A stretch of DNA of 64,000 nucleotides from an uncultured Pseudomonadales bacterium (GTDB taxonomy: Bacteria; Pseudomonadota; Gammaproteobacteria; Pseudomonadales; Azotimanducaceae): contig OY282447.1 of NCBI GenBank assembly GCA_958296165.1, forward strand, positions 1,426,001-1,490,000, in the 5' to 3' direction. A program made the translations under genes and the position numbers. This document shows, one piece after another, positions 15,557 to 24,095 of the stretch (positions within the stretch are counted from its first letter, which is position 1; each line of letters starts with the position of its first letter). Below the pieces are notes generated by a model. The model was not told where the DNA came from, did no database searches, and saw only the letters and a program-made list of their open reading frames with translations.

Positions 15557-17503
15557 ATGTTCGCCTCGCTGTTGATCGCCAATCGCGGCGAGATCGCCTG
15601 CCGCGTGATTCGCACCGCGCGGCGGCTGGGCGTTCGCACCACCGCCGTGTATTCGGATGCCGACGCCGAAGCGCCGCACGTTGAACAGGCGGACGATGCG
15701 GTGCGGATTGGGCCGGCAAGGGCGGCGGAGAGCTATCTCGACCAAGCCGCGCTGGTGGAAGCCATCGCCGCCAGCGGTGCCGAAGCCGTGCATCCAGGCT
15801 ATGGCTTTCTCTCCGAAAACGCGGATTTCGCCGCTGCTGTAGCGGCTGCAGGAGCGGAGTTCGTGGGGCCGCCGCCGCAGGCCATCCGCGCCATGGGCTC
15901 CAAGATCGAGGCCAAGCGCCTCGTTGCGAACGCCGGCGCGCCCGTGGTGCCCGGCTACGACGGGGCCGATCAAAGTGCGGAAGCGCTGGCCGCCGAGGCG
16001 GCGCGAATCGGCTATCCAGTGCTCATCAAGGCGGCCATGGGCGGTGGCGGCAAAGGCATGCGTTCCGTCTCGCGCGGCGAGGATTTCGCCGTCGCCCTGG
16101 CCGGTGCCAGGCGCGAAGCAGCCGCGGCGTTCGGCGACGACGCGGTGTTGCTCGAACGCCACCTGCAAGCGCCCAAGCACATCGAGATTCAGATTCTCGC
16201 CGATGCGGCCGGCAAAACGCTCTCGCTCTACGAACGGGACTGCTCGGTGCAGCGCCGCCATCAGAAGGTGATCGAAGAAGCGCCGGCGCCGATGTTCAGC
16301 ACCGAACTGCGCCAAGCCATGGGCGACGCCGCGGTGCGCATCGCTCAAGCCGTGGGCTATGTGGGCGCTGGCACCGTCGAGTTCATGGTGGAGGACGGGG
16401 CCTTCTATTTCCTGGAAATGAACACCCGCCTGCAAGTGGAGCATCCGGTGACGGAGGCGATCCTTGGCTTGGATCTAGTGGAATGGCAGTTGCGCATCGC
16501 CGCCGGCGAGCGTTTGCCGTTCGAGCAAGAGGATCTCGCCATCGACGGCCACGCCGTGGAAGCGCGCCTCTACGCTGAAAACGTCAAGCGCGGCTTCCTG
16601 CCCTCTACCGGCACGTTGCACCGCATTGCGTTCCCCACCGCCGTGCGCGTGGACAGCGGCGTGAAGGAGGGCACGGAAGTGAGCGTTTACTACGATGCCA
16701 TGTTGGCGAAACTGATCGCGCACGGCGCAGACCGCCGCCAGGCCGTTGCCGCGCTGCGCCATGCCCTGCAAGCGACCGAGATCGCCGGCGTGGAACACAA
16801 CATCGCTTGGCTGTTGCGCATCCTCCGTCATCCGCAGTTCGATTCCGGCGCGCACGCCACGAACTTCGCCGAGCAATACGCGGCCGAGCTCAAGCCGGCG
16901 GACGATTCGCCAGCAACGGCCGCCGCGCTCGTCAGCAGCGTGTTGCGCGGGCGGGGGAGCGATCCGTGGCAGCGGCTAGACGGCTTCCAAGCCAACCTGC
17001 CGCATGAGCAACTCATTCGCTTCCGGCAAGGGCGCAAAAGGCTTGACGCACGCCTCATCTCGGTGGGCGAGGGTTTCTCCGTAGTCGGCGCCGGCGACGA
17101 ATTGCTGCTTGAAGATGCGCAACTGCATGGCGACTTGCTGTGTGCGCGGCACGCCGGGCGCCGGATTCAAGTGCGTGTGATCCAACGCGACAACGTCATC
17201 TTTGCCATCCATGCCGGCGCGACGGAACGGCTGACGCTCATCGAGCCGGATTCAAGCGCTTTCGGACAGGCAGCCGAGAGCGGCGCTCGCATCGTCGCGC
17301 CGATGCCCGGCCGCATCGCCTCGATCGCCGTGGCGCTAGGCGACAGGGTGCAGGCCGACCAGACCGTCGTGGTGCTCGAAGCGATGAAGATGGAGCACAA
17401 CATCCGTGCGCCCGCCGCCGGCAGCGTCGTGGCCATCCACTGCGTGGCAGGTGGCCGTGTGGACGAGGGGGCGGAGCTGATCGGAATCGATCCGGTAGGC
17501 TAG
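15557..17503 (+). CDS. mccA: Methylcrotonoyl-CoA carboxylase, biotin carboxylase/carrier (alpha) subunit
   Basis: ATP-dependent carboxylation of biotin, feeding the beta subunit encoded just upstream. 648 residues. Biotin carboxylase domain: FASLLIANRGEIACRVIRTA, HPGYGFLSENADFA, ATP-grasp AAMGGGGKGMR, EMNTRLQVEHPVTE. A BT-like linker follows, then the C-terminal biotinyl domain with the biotin-accepting lysine in VLEAMKMEHNI. The start is the ATG at 15557, two bases after the mccB stop; a longer frame opening upstream at 14924 lies inside mccB and is not real. Confidence 0.92.
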   Translation: MFASLLIANRGEIACRVIRTARRLGVRTTAVYSDADAEAPHVEQADDAVRIGPARAAESYLDQAALVEAIAASGAEAVHPGYGFLSENADFAAAVAAAGAEFVGPPPQAIRAMGSKIEAKRLVANAGAPVVPGYDGADQSAEALAAEAARIGYPVLIKAAMGGGGKGMRSVSRGEDFAVALAGARREAAAAFGDDAVLLERHLQAPKHIEIQILADAAGKTLSLYERDCSVQRRHQKVIEEAPAPMFSTELRQAMGDAAVRIAQAVGYVGAGTVEFMVEDGAFYFLEMNTRLQVEHPVTEAILGLDLVEWQLRIAAGERLPFEQEDLAIDGHAVEARLYAENVKRGFLPSTGTLHRIAFPTAVRVDSGVKEGTEVSVYYDAMLAKLIAHGADRRQAVAALRHALQATEIAGVEHNIAWLLRILRHPQFDSGAHATNFAEQYAAELKPADDSPATAAALVSSVLRGRGSDPWQRLDGFQANLPHEQLIRFRQGRKRLDARLISVGEGFSVVGAGDELLLEDAQLHGDLLCARHAGRRIQVRVIQRDNVIFAIHAGATERLTLIEPDSSAFGQAAESGARIVAPMPGRIASIAVALGDRVQADQTVVVLEAMKMEHNIRAPAAGSVVAIHCVAGGRVDEGAELIGIDPVG

Positions 17504-17530
17504 GAACATGCTGGGGCGACGGCTTGTTCC

Positions 17531-19246
17531 CTACCGCGCTAGCTGCTGCAACACCTCGGTTCCGCGTAGCGCATCGTTGGCACGCGCATAGTCCCAGGGT
17601 GTTTTTCCGTCGCCGTCGCGCACCTGCGGATTTGCTCCTGCTTCCAATAAGCCGACTATCACTTCCCGATTCCGATTGTGCTCCACTGCGTGGTGCAGCG
17701 GCGTTCGTCCATCTTCGCTTTGGACGTTGACATCCGCGCCAGCACGAAGCAACAGCGTGAGAATCTCGACCGCTTTCGCCGCGTCGTGCTTGGGGGACGC
17801 TACTGCCTGATGCAGGGCCGTAACGCCCCATCTGCCAGGGCTTCGAGGGTTTGCGCCGGCATCCAGCAACGCAGCAACGACATCCGGCGTTGCCAGCAGC
17901 GCCGCCTGGGCCAAGGGTCTTTGGGTGGTTCCGCAATGCCCTCCTCCGTTGGGTTCCGCGCCGGCCCGCAGGCAAGCCCGAACTTCCGCGGCAGACGCCG
18001 ACGCGAAGAAAGACGCATTGTTCCAGCGAGGACAGTCCCGTTCCCACTGTGCTGTCTGCAAGCTCTGCGGCGTTTCCGCGACCCGCACCAAGTGAGTGGC
18101 TGTCTCGCTAATCGTGGGCCCTGGTGAATCTACGATCGACAACAACGCATAGTGGTCACTCTTGTATGTCTTTAGGATCAGGTCGAGGGCCGTTCCGGTG
18201 TTCGTGTCCGCACGTTCGGGCGGTGCATCCGGAAAGCGAAGCTGGCCAGCTGGCCGATGCAGTCGGTCGAAACTACGCGACCAAACGCCGCATCCGGAAG
18301 CTATTGCCAGCGCGTAGCCAGCTTCGCCCAACTTGAGCGTCCGCAGCCACAGCGCGGCGGCGGTTACACCGTCGGGAGCGTCGCCCAAGTCCAGCACCCC
18401 GCACTCCGTTGCCGCGTCGTCGGCACGGTCGACGCGATACGAGCAGCGTCGCATCGCAGGGTGCGCCGGCAGCAGCACAAGGGTCTCGTCCGACCATCGC
18501 AGTATTCTGGCAAAGGGAGGCACGTCGACGGGCATCTCGATCCGCTCGCGTTCCGCAAACGTCCCGCCTGCAAGCGTGAGGGCAACCAACGCTCCGGCGG
18601 ATTCCTCGTTGCCACGCGCCTGTCGAGCTGGCGAACCCGACTCCAGAGTCCACAGCAAGCCCTCGGCCGCCCTCGCGTCCACAACAGAGCCGCGGGAAGG
18701 TTGCCAATCCGCAACCACGTCCAGTTCGTTGTTCAGCACCAAGAGGCCGTTGTTGAACGTCGCCACGATTGCGTCCTGATGGCGCTCCAGTCTAAGCAAA
18801 TGCCAGCCTGCGTAGTTGGGCGATCCCACTAGATCCCGATGGCGCTCTATGGTGCCGTCGTAGCCTGCCTTTGCAATGATCGGGGCCTGGCCGCCAATGA
18901 AGATCGTCGATCCTCTGCCATTGTCGATGACGCCCGCCGTCATTGGATACGCCAGCGCGGGGCGACTGATGGCCAGCTTGGAGACCAGATCCACCGTCGA
19001 AACGAGCTTGCCGGCGTGCGTCCGAACGTCCAGCGCGAACGTGCCGTGGCTGTCCATGCCCAATTTGCGGTCGAATACGGTGCCCCGCCGCTTCCTGCTG
19101 CCGACAATGTAGAGACGGTCGGACGTCACAGCAAAGTCGAAAGGCTCGACATGGAACTCTCCGTCCTCGACGAGTTTCGGGGATGACTGAGCGTTTCCCG
19201 CGATCGCCAGTGCTGCCGGCAGGGAACGTAGCGCAAGCCGGTGCAC
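17531..19246 (-). CDS. Secreted protein with C-terminal ankyrin repeats
   Basis: About 571 residues. A GTG at 19246 opens VHRLALRSLPAALAIAGNAQS, a plausible signal peptide. Residues about 25-420 form a region rich in short beta-like strands (SDRLYIVGSRKRRGTVFDRKL, GSTIFIGGQAPIIAKAG, LLVLNNELDVVADW) with no family I recognise, possibly a propeller. The last about 150 residues are ankyrin repeats: DVVAALLDAGANPR, GVTALHQAVASPKHD, EILTLLLRAGADVNVQSEDGRTPLHHAVEHN, VIVGLLEAGANPQVRDGDGKTPWDYA. The frame is open much further upstream, through another gene, so the start is uncertain. Convergent with mccA. A protein-interaction role is likely; the target is unknown. Confidence 0.75.
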   Translation of the reverse strand: MHRLALRSLPAALAIAGNAQSSPKLVEDGEFHVEPFDFAVTSDRLYIVGSRKRRGTVFDRKLGMDSHGTFALDVRTHAGKLVSTVDLVSKLAISRPALAYPMTAGVIDNGRGSTIFIGGQAPIIAKAGYDGTIERHRDLVGSPNYAGWHLLRLERHQDAIVATFNNGLLVLNNELDVVADWQPSRGSVVDARAAEGLLWTLESGSPARQARGNEESAGALVALTLAGGTFAERERIEMPVDVPPFARILRWSDETLVLLPAHPAMRRCSYRVDRADDAATECGVLDLGDAPDGVTAAALWLRTLKLGEAGYALAIASGCGVWSRSFDRLHRPAGQLRFPDAPPERADTNTGTALDLILKTYKSDHYALLSIVDSPGPTISETATHLVRVAETPQSLQTAQWERDCPRWNNASFFASASAAEVRACLRAGAEPNGGGHCGTTQRPLAQAALLATPDVVAALLDAGANPRSPGRWGVTALHQAVASPKHDAAKAVEILTLLLRAGADVNVQSEDGRTPLHHAVEHNRNREVIVGLLEAGANPQVRDGDGKTPWDYARANDALRGTEVLQQLAR

Positions 19247-19403
19247 CGCCTTGCAGGCGCGCCTCAACCAGCGCAGATATTCGCGGCCCGGCGTTGACTT
19301 GCAGCGCCCAGGTAGGGCGCGCTCTTGGCAGACTGTCTCAAGGCGTGACACCACCTCAAGCGCTAGGCCGAACCTCGTGCTATGGGAAAGAGAGCCGGTT
19401 CGC

Positions 19404-20267
19404 CTAGTTGGCGGCCCGCCCACTGGCAACGTCTTGGGCGTCTCCGGCGTCGGGATATTGCGGCGCGTACTTGCTGTAGAGGAACGCACCGATCCGCTCG
19501 ATGCGGTCCCTCTCGTCGTCTTCCAACGGGCCACGTTCCAAGGCGGCGATGGCCTCGTCCATCTGCTCGGCGTTAGCGGGCCCGCACAACACCATGTCGA
19601 TGGCCGGTTGCGAGAGCGAGTAGCGGTAGCAATCGCGGGCGCTCGGCGGCGCTTCGCCGGGCGGCATCTTGGCTGGATCCAGCAGGTGGCCCCAGCGGGT
19701 GGCCGTGTACGTGCAGATGAAGGGTCGGTCGGGCCGCGCCGGCACGAACGGGAACACGTCCTCTTCGGCACCCCGATGTACGCCGTTGTAACGCAGCATC
19801 AGAAGCTCGTAAGGGTTCTTGTCGTAGGCCGCCAGCAATTGCGGCAGCATGGGCCGATTGTGGCTGCTCAACGACAGGAAGCGCACCAACGCGCGTTCGC
19901 GCAGCCGCTCGAACACTTCGACGAAGGCATCGTCGGGCACGGCATTGCGGTTGCCGAGCAGCAGGAAGTCGAAGTTCTCCAAGCCGCCGCTGCGCAGGGC
20001 CTCTTCTACCTCGCCTTCGATGGTGGTGGGGTCTTGGGAGTAGGACTGGATGGTGAAAACCAGTTCGTCGCGATGGCGCCTGGCTAGATTCACCATCGCT
20101 TTGGCGAAATCCGGCTGGCGCACCGTGCCCCAGTACAAATAGTTGATGCCGCGCGCGAAGGCGTCTTCGATGACGCGCGTTGGCGCGTTGAATGTCGAGC
20201 CGATGCCGAGCCGACTCGACAGCAAGCCGGTGCGCCCGATCTCGCGGCGCTCTAGAAAATCGTTCAC
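19404..20267 (-). CDS. Aldo/keto reductase family oxidoreductase
   Basis: 287 residues, shorter than most NAD(P)H-dependent aldo/keto reductases (about 320). The N-terminus REIGRTGLLSSRLGIGS is typical. The family Asp-Tyr region appears as DAFARGINYLYWGT, where the usual DTAxxY is altered. The middle has FDFLLLGNRNAVPDDAF, and the C-terminal PAIDMVLCGPANAEQMDEAIAAL is the conserved cofactor-end segment. The catalytic tetrad is therefore not clearly intact, and activity may differ from standard members. Upstream (20268-20345) is a short unassigned stretch and then IS debris; downstream is the ankyrin gene. Confidence 0.8.
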   Translation of the reverse strand: MNDFLERREIGRTGLLSSRLGIGSTFNAPTRVIEDAFARGINYLYWGTVRQPDFAKAMVNLARRHRDELVFTIQSYSQDPTTIEGEVEEALRSGGLENFDFLLLGNRNAVPDDAFVEVFERLRERALVRFLSLSSHNRPMLPQLLAAYDKNPYELLMLRYNGVHRGAEEDVFPFVPARPDRPFICTYTATRWGHLLDPAKMPPGEAPPSARDCYRYSLSQPAIDMVLCGPANAEQMDEAIAALERGPLEDDERDRIERIGAFLYSKYAPQYPDAGDAQDVASGRAAN

Positions 20268-20344
20268 GTTTTGCTCCCTAGCTGCATCGGGAATGAACCA
20301 TAGCCGACCGCAACGGTCTCGCCAACCGTCTGTGCGCGTTCACT

Positions 20345-20970
20345 ACGGGTTCACCACATTTGGCGGACGGGGAGCCGTTCGACCTGCGCGGCGAGGCGGT
20401 GGCGGGACGGGTGTGCGCCGTCCGCAAGACCCGCGAGGCGGCGCGCCTGGCGGTCGCCAAGCTGCGGCGCCGGGCGTCGAGCAATGGGCAGCGGCTGCGC
20501 CCGGAGACGCTGCAGTACGCCAGGTACGTGATCGTGTTCACGACGTTCCCGGAGTCCGAGTTCGACGCCGCGGCGGTTCTGCGCTGGTACCGACTGCGCT
20601 GGCAGGCGGAGCTCGTGTTCAAGCGCTTCAAGTCGCTGGCCGGGCTGGGCCATCTGCCCAAGCGCGACTCCGACAGCGCCCGGGCGTGGCTGTACGGCAA
20701 GCTGCTGACGGCGCTGCTGGTCGAGAAGACGCTCCGCCACGCGGCGGCCCTTTCCCCCTGGGGCTTCGACTTCCGCCGAGTCTTGCCGGAGCAGTCCCTG
20801 GCGTGACTTCGGTTTTGCGCTCCACCAGGTGCAGCGCGCCATCGAGCCGGCGTTTTCGCTGGCGCGCATGTTCGAGACCTGGAACGTCGTCTCCCGCTCC
20901 CTCGCCGACCCGCCGCGCAGACGTCGACAACAAATTCTGGACTACTTTCCATTTTTCAGAAAATCAAGTT
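20345..20970 (+). pseudogene. IS4-like transposase, C-terminal fragment with frameshift
   Basis: The forward frame reads YVIVFTTFPESEFDAAAVLRWYRLRWQAELVFKRFKSL, containing the Y-(2)-R-(3)-E-(6)-K signature of IS4-type DDE transposases. Near 20800 the frame shifts and the protein continues as WRDFGFALHQVQRAIEPAFSLARMF to a stop near 20970. The N-terminal half with the first catalytic residues is absent. It adjoins an IS256 end at about 20983. Confidence 0.75.
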
Positions 20971-20982
20971 AGCGCACATGGG

Positions 20983-21221
20983 GCTCTGCCCCGTACCCCG
21001 AAGTACATGGGCGTCAGCGCGACGGGGGCGGCCTATCCGCTTCCGGGGTCCGCGGCTCCGATCCTACCGCGATTCGACACGCGCGCGGCAGCACCTCTTC
21101 GGAAAAAGATCGATATTCGACGATTGAAATCTTCTTCAGGCGGTGTAGGCTCCCATGTTGTTGGAGGGCCGTCGGTGTTCTCCAAAGTGTGGCCCCCACA
21201 CACGGAATTTCTGACACTCCC
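20983..21221 (-). mobile_element. IS256-family terminal fragment (transposase-3' side)
   Basis: About 240 bases matching the reverse complement of 10496-10710 in the complete copy, with small insertions, ending in CTGACACTCCC at 21221. It contains no intact gene. Immediately beyond the end comes CTCCACGA, the complement of the TCGTGGAG found next to the other IS256 end at 21922-21929. The two therefore once flanked a single IS256 insertion. Confidence 0.75.
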
Positions 21222-21612
21222 CTCCACGAGCGTGGCTTCTATGTTCTGGGCCACTTGGTCACCCGCCAAATACCACACGCAATGCCCCCATAGGCGGCAC
21301 CGTATTGGTAGCGAGGCCACCACCACTTGGATTCATGGTCATCCCTGCAGCCAATCGTGTGTTCGCAGTGCTGCGCGACACGCAGTTGCAGGCTCTCCGC
21401 CTTGCCGATGTAGTACACGGGAGACGCCCCAAGGGTAGGTCAGAACCGTACCGTCGGCTGTGCCGAGTACATAGGCACCGGGTTCATCGGGTATTTCGGC
21501 CGGATCGTCCTCAAGTAAGTCGAAGGGCGTGAAATTCTCGTTGTCATACCAGCCGTGTTCGCGCAGCTCCGCGAAACTGTTGATGGCAAAACGCAAATGA
21601 AAGTCGCGCAAA
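21222..21612 (-). pseudogene. GIY-YIG nuclease-like gene, 5' part (split by IS256)
   Basis: Starts at a TTG (21612) with a perfect AGGAGG 6 bases upstream. It reads FAELREHGWYDNENFTPFD, PDEPGAYVLGTADGTVLTYPWG; after a one-base frame break near 21430 it continues SPVYYIGKAESLQLRVAQH, WWWPRYQYGAAYG; a second break near 21285 leads to CVWYLAGDQVAQNIEATLVE. There it meets an IS256 end. The rest of the protein, beginning again at LVESFYVIYG, lies on the opposite strand at 21922-22018. GAYVL ... YYIGK fits a GIY-YIG domain. Dead gene. Confidence 0.7.
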
Positions 21613-21693
21613 AAAGGCCTCCTGCATTCATGGTGAACTCCTAGCAAGCATCCCATCCACCGGCGGATAGGGCAACCGCGTCCCTGTGCAGAC

Positions 21694-21871
21694 CAGGGCA
21701 ATCGCATTTGAGATCGGGGGCTACTCCGACCTGCGGATGCGGCGGATCATGTCGACGAGGAACTCCTGCTTTCGCTGCGCGTGCAGGAACTTGCGGCGGA
21801 CGGATCGCTTGTCGGGGTGCATCCGGGCGATGTTCAGCGCCAGCCGCCGGACCACGGCCAGGCAGGCCGCG
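21694..21871 (-). mobile_element. ISAs1-family right-end fragment
   Basis: Begins with the 20-base terminal repeat CAGGGCAATCGCATTTGAGA (21694-21713) and continues into the transposase C-terminus (reverse-strand ACLAVVRRLALNIARMHPDKR, RKFLHAQRKQEFLVDMIRRIR), nearly identical to the intact-end copy at 22737-23972. It is cut at 21871 by the IS256 end. The truncated transposase cannot function. Confidence 0.8.
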
Positions 21872-21921
21872 TTTGGACTCATCTTACGGCCCCCGCCAAA
21901 CACGGAATTTCTGACAGGCTC
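21872..21921. mobile_element. IS256-family terminal fragment (transposase-5' side)
   Basis: Fifty bases matching the right end of the complete copy (about 11985-12033), ending CTGACAGGCTC. The direct neighbour to the right is the target-duplication copy TCGTGGAG (21922-21929), then the second half of the GIY-YIG gene. Confidence 0.75.
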
Positions 21922-22018
21922 TCGTGGAGAGCTTCTATGTCATCTACGGTTCCATCCCTGTCGCCAACCTGCAGTGGCCGAGATACCTGCCCACGCAAGT
22001 CTCGGACGAGGACGAGTA
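21922..22018 (+). pseudogene. GIY-YIG nuclease-like gene, 3' part (split by IS256)
   Basis: The forward frame from about 21921 reads LVESFYVIYGSIPVANLQWPR and ends with a stop at 22016-22018. Its first residues repeat the last residues of the 5' part (EATLVE), because both include the 8-base IS256 target duplication. Joined through TCGTGGAG, the two parts read NIEATLVESFYVIYG in one frame. This end is on the opposite strand to the 5' part, so the locus was inverted after the insertion. Confidence 0.65.
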
Positions 22019-22029
22019 GCAGGTTTCCG

Positions 22030-22727
22030 TCGGAACGATCGCCGACGCATTTGCTGAGCATCCCGCACAGCCTCCTCGCCCACGCCGCGGCCAGGTCGCC
22101 GCCGGCGTCGTGGCGGGCCCGCGCCGCCGCCCACAGGTATTCCGCGGCATGGCAGGAGTCGACGATCGCCACGGCGTCCGGGAACCAGTCGTCGAACAGC
22201 CGCCGGATCCATTCGGCGCCGTCGCCGACGCACACGTCCACGTCCTGCGGCGCGCAGCTCGCCTCCGAACCCGCCAGGCGCCGCGCCGACGGCGTCATCG
22301 AACCCTCCACGCCCAGCAGCCGCTCGCGCGGGCGCCAACTGCGCCCGCACTCCCGGCACGCGCGCCGCGCCATCTCCACCGGCACGCTGCCCAGCACCGT
22401 GTCCACCGACCGCAGCCGCCGGTCCAGCAGCGCCGCAGACTCCGCGCCAGCCTCCGAACACGCCAGCTCCGCCGCCGCGAACTTCGCCATTGCCGCGTCC
22501 ACTTCCCGGCGCGCCTCCTCCCGTTCCTCTTCGCGCCTGCGTTTCCCGTCCGACTCGTCGACAGTCCTCGTCGCCATGGCGGGCCTCCTTGCCCTTGGCT
22601 GCTCTGGAAACGCCAAGAGCACGAGGCCCGCCCTGGCTCTCCAAGCCGCTTCGCCAACCGCGCCCATCGTCGACCGATCGGCGATCACCTCGGGTGAGCG
22701 ATCGCTGACCTACGATTTGTCGCACAC
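22030..22727 (-). pseudogene. ISKra4-family element, left end with truncated transposase
   Basis: The terminal repeat GGGTGTGCGACAAATCG (inward from 22727) matches the right-end repeat at 9861-9896. The transposase starts at the ATG at 22577 and reads KRRREEEREEARREVDAAM, RACRECGRSWRPRERLLGVEG, QDVDVCVGDGAEWIRRLFDDWFPDAVAIVDSCHAAEYLW, containing the catalytic Asp region VDSCHAAEYLW. It is cut near 22030 next to the GIY-YIG 3' part. The right boundary is inferred from similarity only. Confidence 0.75.
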
Positions 22728-22736
22728 CCTGAGCCC

Positions 22737-23972
22737 CAGGGCAATCGCATTTGAGAATGCAGGGGCATATCGAGGAAGAGGATAGGGCAGAATCTCGAGG
22801 AAGAGGATAGGGCAGAATCGGCGCTTCGATCCAGGGAAGGAGAGGCGGGATGCGTGAGATTCTGTCCATTTTTCAAGACGTTGAGGACCCTCGGAGCGGC
22901 AACGCCGGGCGCCACGACCTGCACGAGACGCTGGCGATCGCGCTGCCGTCGATGCTGACGGGCGGACGCACGTGCGTCGACATGGAGGACTTCGGCTGCG
23001 TCCGGGAGCCGTGGCTGCGCGAGTTCATGACGCTGGAGCACGGGATTCCGAGCCACGACACGTTCTCGCGGCTGTTCCGGATGCTGGATCCGTCCGGGTA
23101 AGCAGAAGGCGCTGCTGCGCCTGGCGCAGGACTGGGCGGACCGTCTCGGCGACGTGGCGGCGGTGGACGGCAAGGTGCTGCGGCAGTCGTTCGAGGACGC
23201 CTCGGAACGGTCGCCGACGCACCTGCTGCAGGCGTTCGCGTCGCAGGCGAAGCCGACCCTGGCGCAGGTGGAGGTGGACGGCAGGTCGAACGAGATCCCG
23301 GCGCTGCCGGAGCTGGTCGACGTGAAGGGGCGCACGGTGACCGCGGACGCGATGCACGCGCAGCGCGGCACGGCGGCGGCGATCGTGGCCAAAGGCGGCG
23401 ACTGCGCGCTGGCGCTCAAGCGCAGCCAGGGGACGCTGCGCGAGGACGTGGCGACGTATCTGGACGATCCGCCCGAATCGGCGGAACTCCTGTCGCATCA
23501 ACAGGTTGGCAAGGGCCACGGGCGCGTCGAGAAGCGCACCGCGACGGTCTGCCACGACATCGGCTGGCTGCTGGAACGCCACGACTGGCCCGGCCTCTCG
23601 GCCGTCGGCAAGGTGGTCGCGGAGCGGCGTCTCGCGGATGGAACGGAGAGCGTCGACGCCCGCTACTGCCTGCTCAGCGCGCAGCCGGACGCCGAGCACT
23701 TCGGGCAGATCGTCCGATCCCACTGGGCGATCGAGAACAGCCTGCACTGGGTGCTCGACGTGTCCATGGACGAGGGCCGGGCGCACAAGGGCAACGGCGC
23801 GGCCTGCCTGGCCGTGGTCCGGCGGCTGGCTCTGAACATCGCACGGATGCATCCCGACAAGCGATCCATCCGCCGCAAATTCCTGCACGCGCAGCGAAAG
23901 CAGGAGTTCCTCGTCGACATGATCCGCCGCATCCGCAGGTCGGAGCCCCCGATCTCAAATGCGATTGCCCTG
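22737..23972 (+). mobile_element. ISAs1-family insertion sequence, complete ends
   Basis: A 1236-bp element with perfect 20-base inverted ends, CAGGGCAATCGCATTTGAGA (22737-22756) and its complement (23953-23972). The direct repeat CCCTGAGCCC lies on both sides (22727-22736, 23973-23982), a 10-base target duplication. It landed directly beside the left end of an ISKra4 element. The region 22757-22850 carries a partly repeated GAGGAAGAGGATAGGGCAGA leader. The transposase is frameshifted. The element appears young because ends and duplications are unmutated. Confidence 0.9.
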
Positions 23973-23978
23973 CCCTGA
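22850..23978 (+). pseudogene. ISAs1-family transposase with frameshift
   Basis: The first frame (22850-23101) reads REILSIFQDVEDPRSGNAGRHDL to RLFRMLDPSG and stops. The second, from about 23100, continues KQKALLRLAQDWADRLGDVAAVDGKVLRQSFEDASER (first catalytic Asp in AVDGK), PALPELVDVKGRTVTADAMH (second Asp), and SHWAIENSLHWVLDVSMDEG (Glu region). The junction near 23097 needs a one-base frame change and also lacks some residues of the usual linker. Its last codons run through the IS end, the stop lying in the flanking duplication. Confidence 0.85.
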
Positions 23979-23992
23979 GCCCAGACAAAATG

Positions 23993-24021
23993 TTGACATC
24001 GGAACCGAAATAGGGTCTGAT
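23993..24021 (+). promoter_or_regulatory. Sigma-70-type promoter for the autotransporter gene
   Basis: TTGACA (23993-23998) and TCTGAT (24016-24021) are separated by exactly 17 bases, 75 bases before the start codon. The -35 box is perfect and the -10 matches at 4 of 6 positions. It begins 11 bases beyond the ISAs1 target duplication, so the insertion has replaced whatever lay further upstream. Confidence 0.5.
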
Positions 24022-24095
24022 ACCGACTGTTCGGCGGGCCCAAGGGTGTTCCGCTGACATCCACAAGTACCGATGTCCAGATTGGGAGAGGGAAC

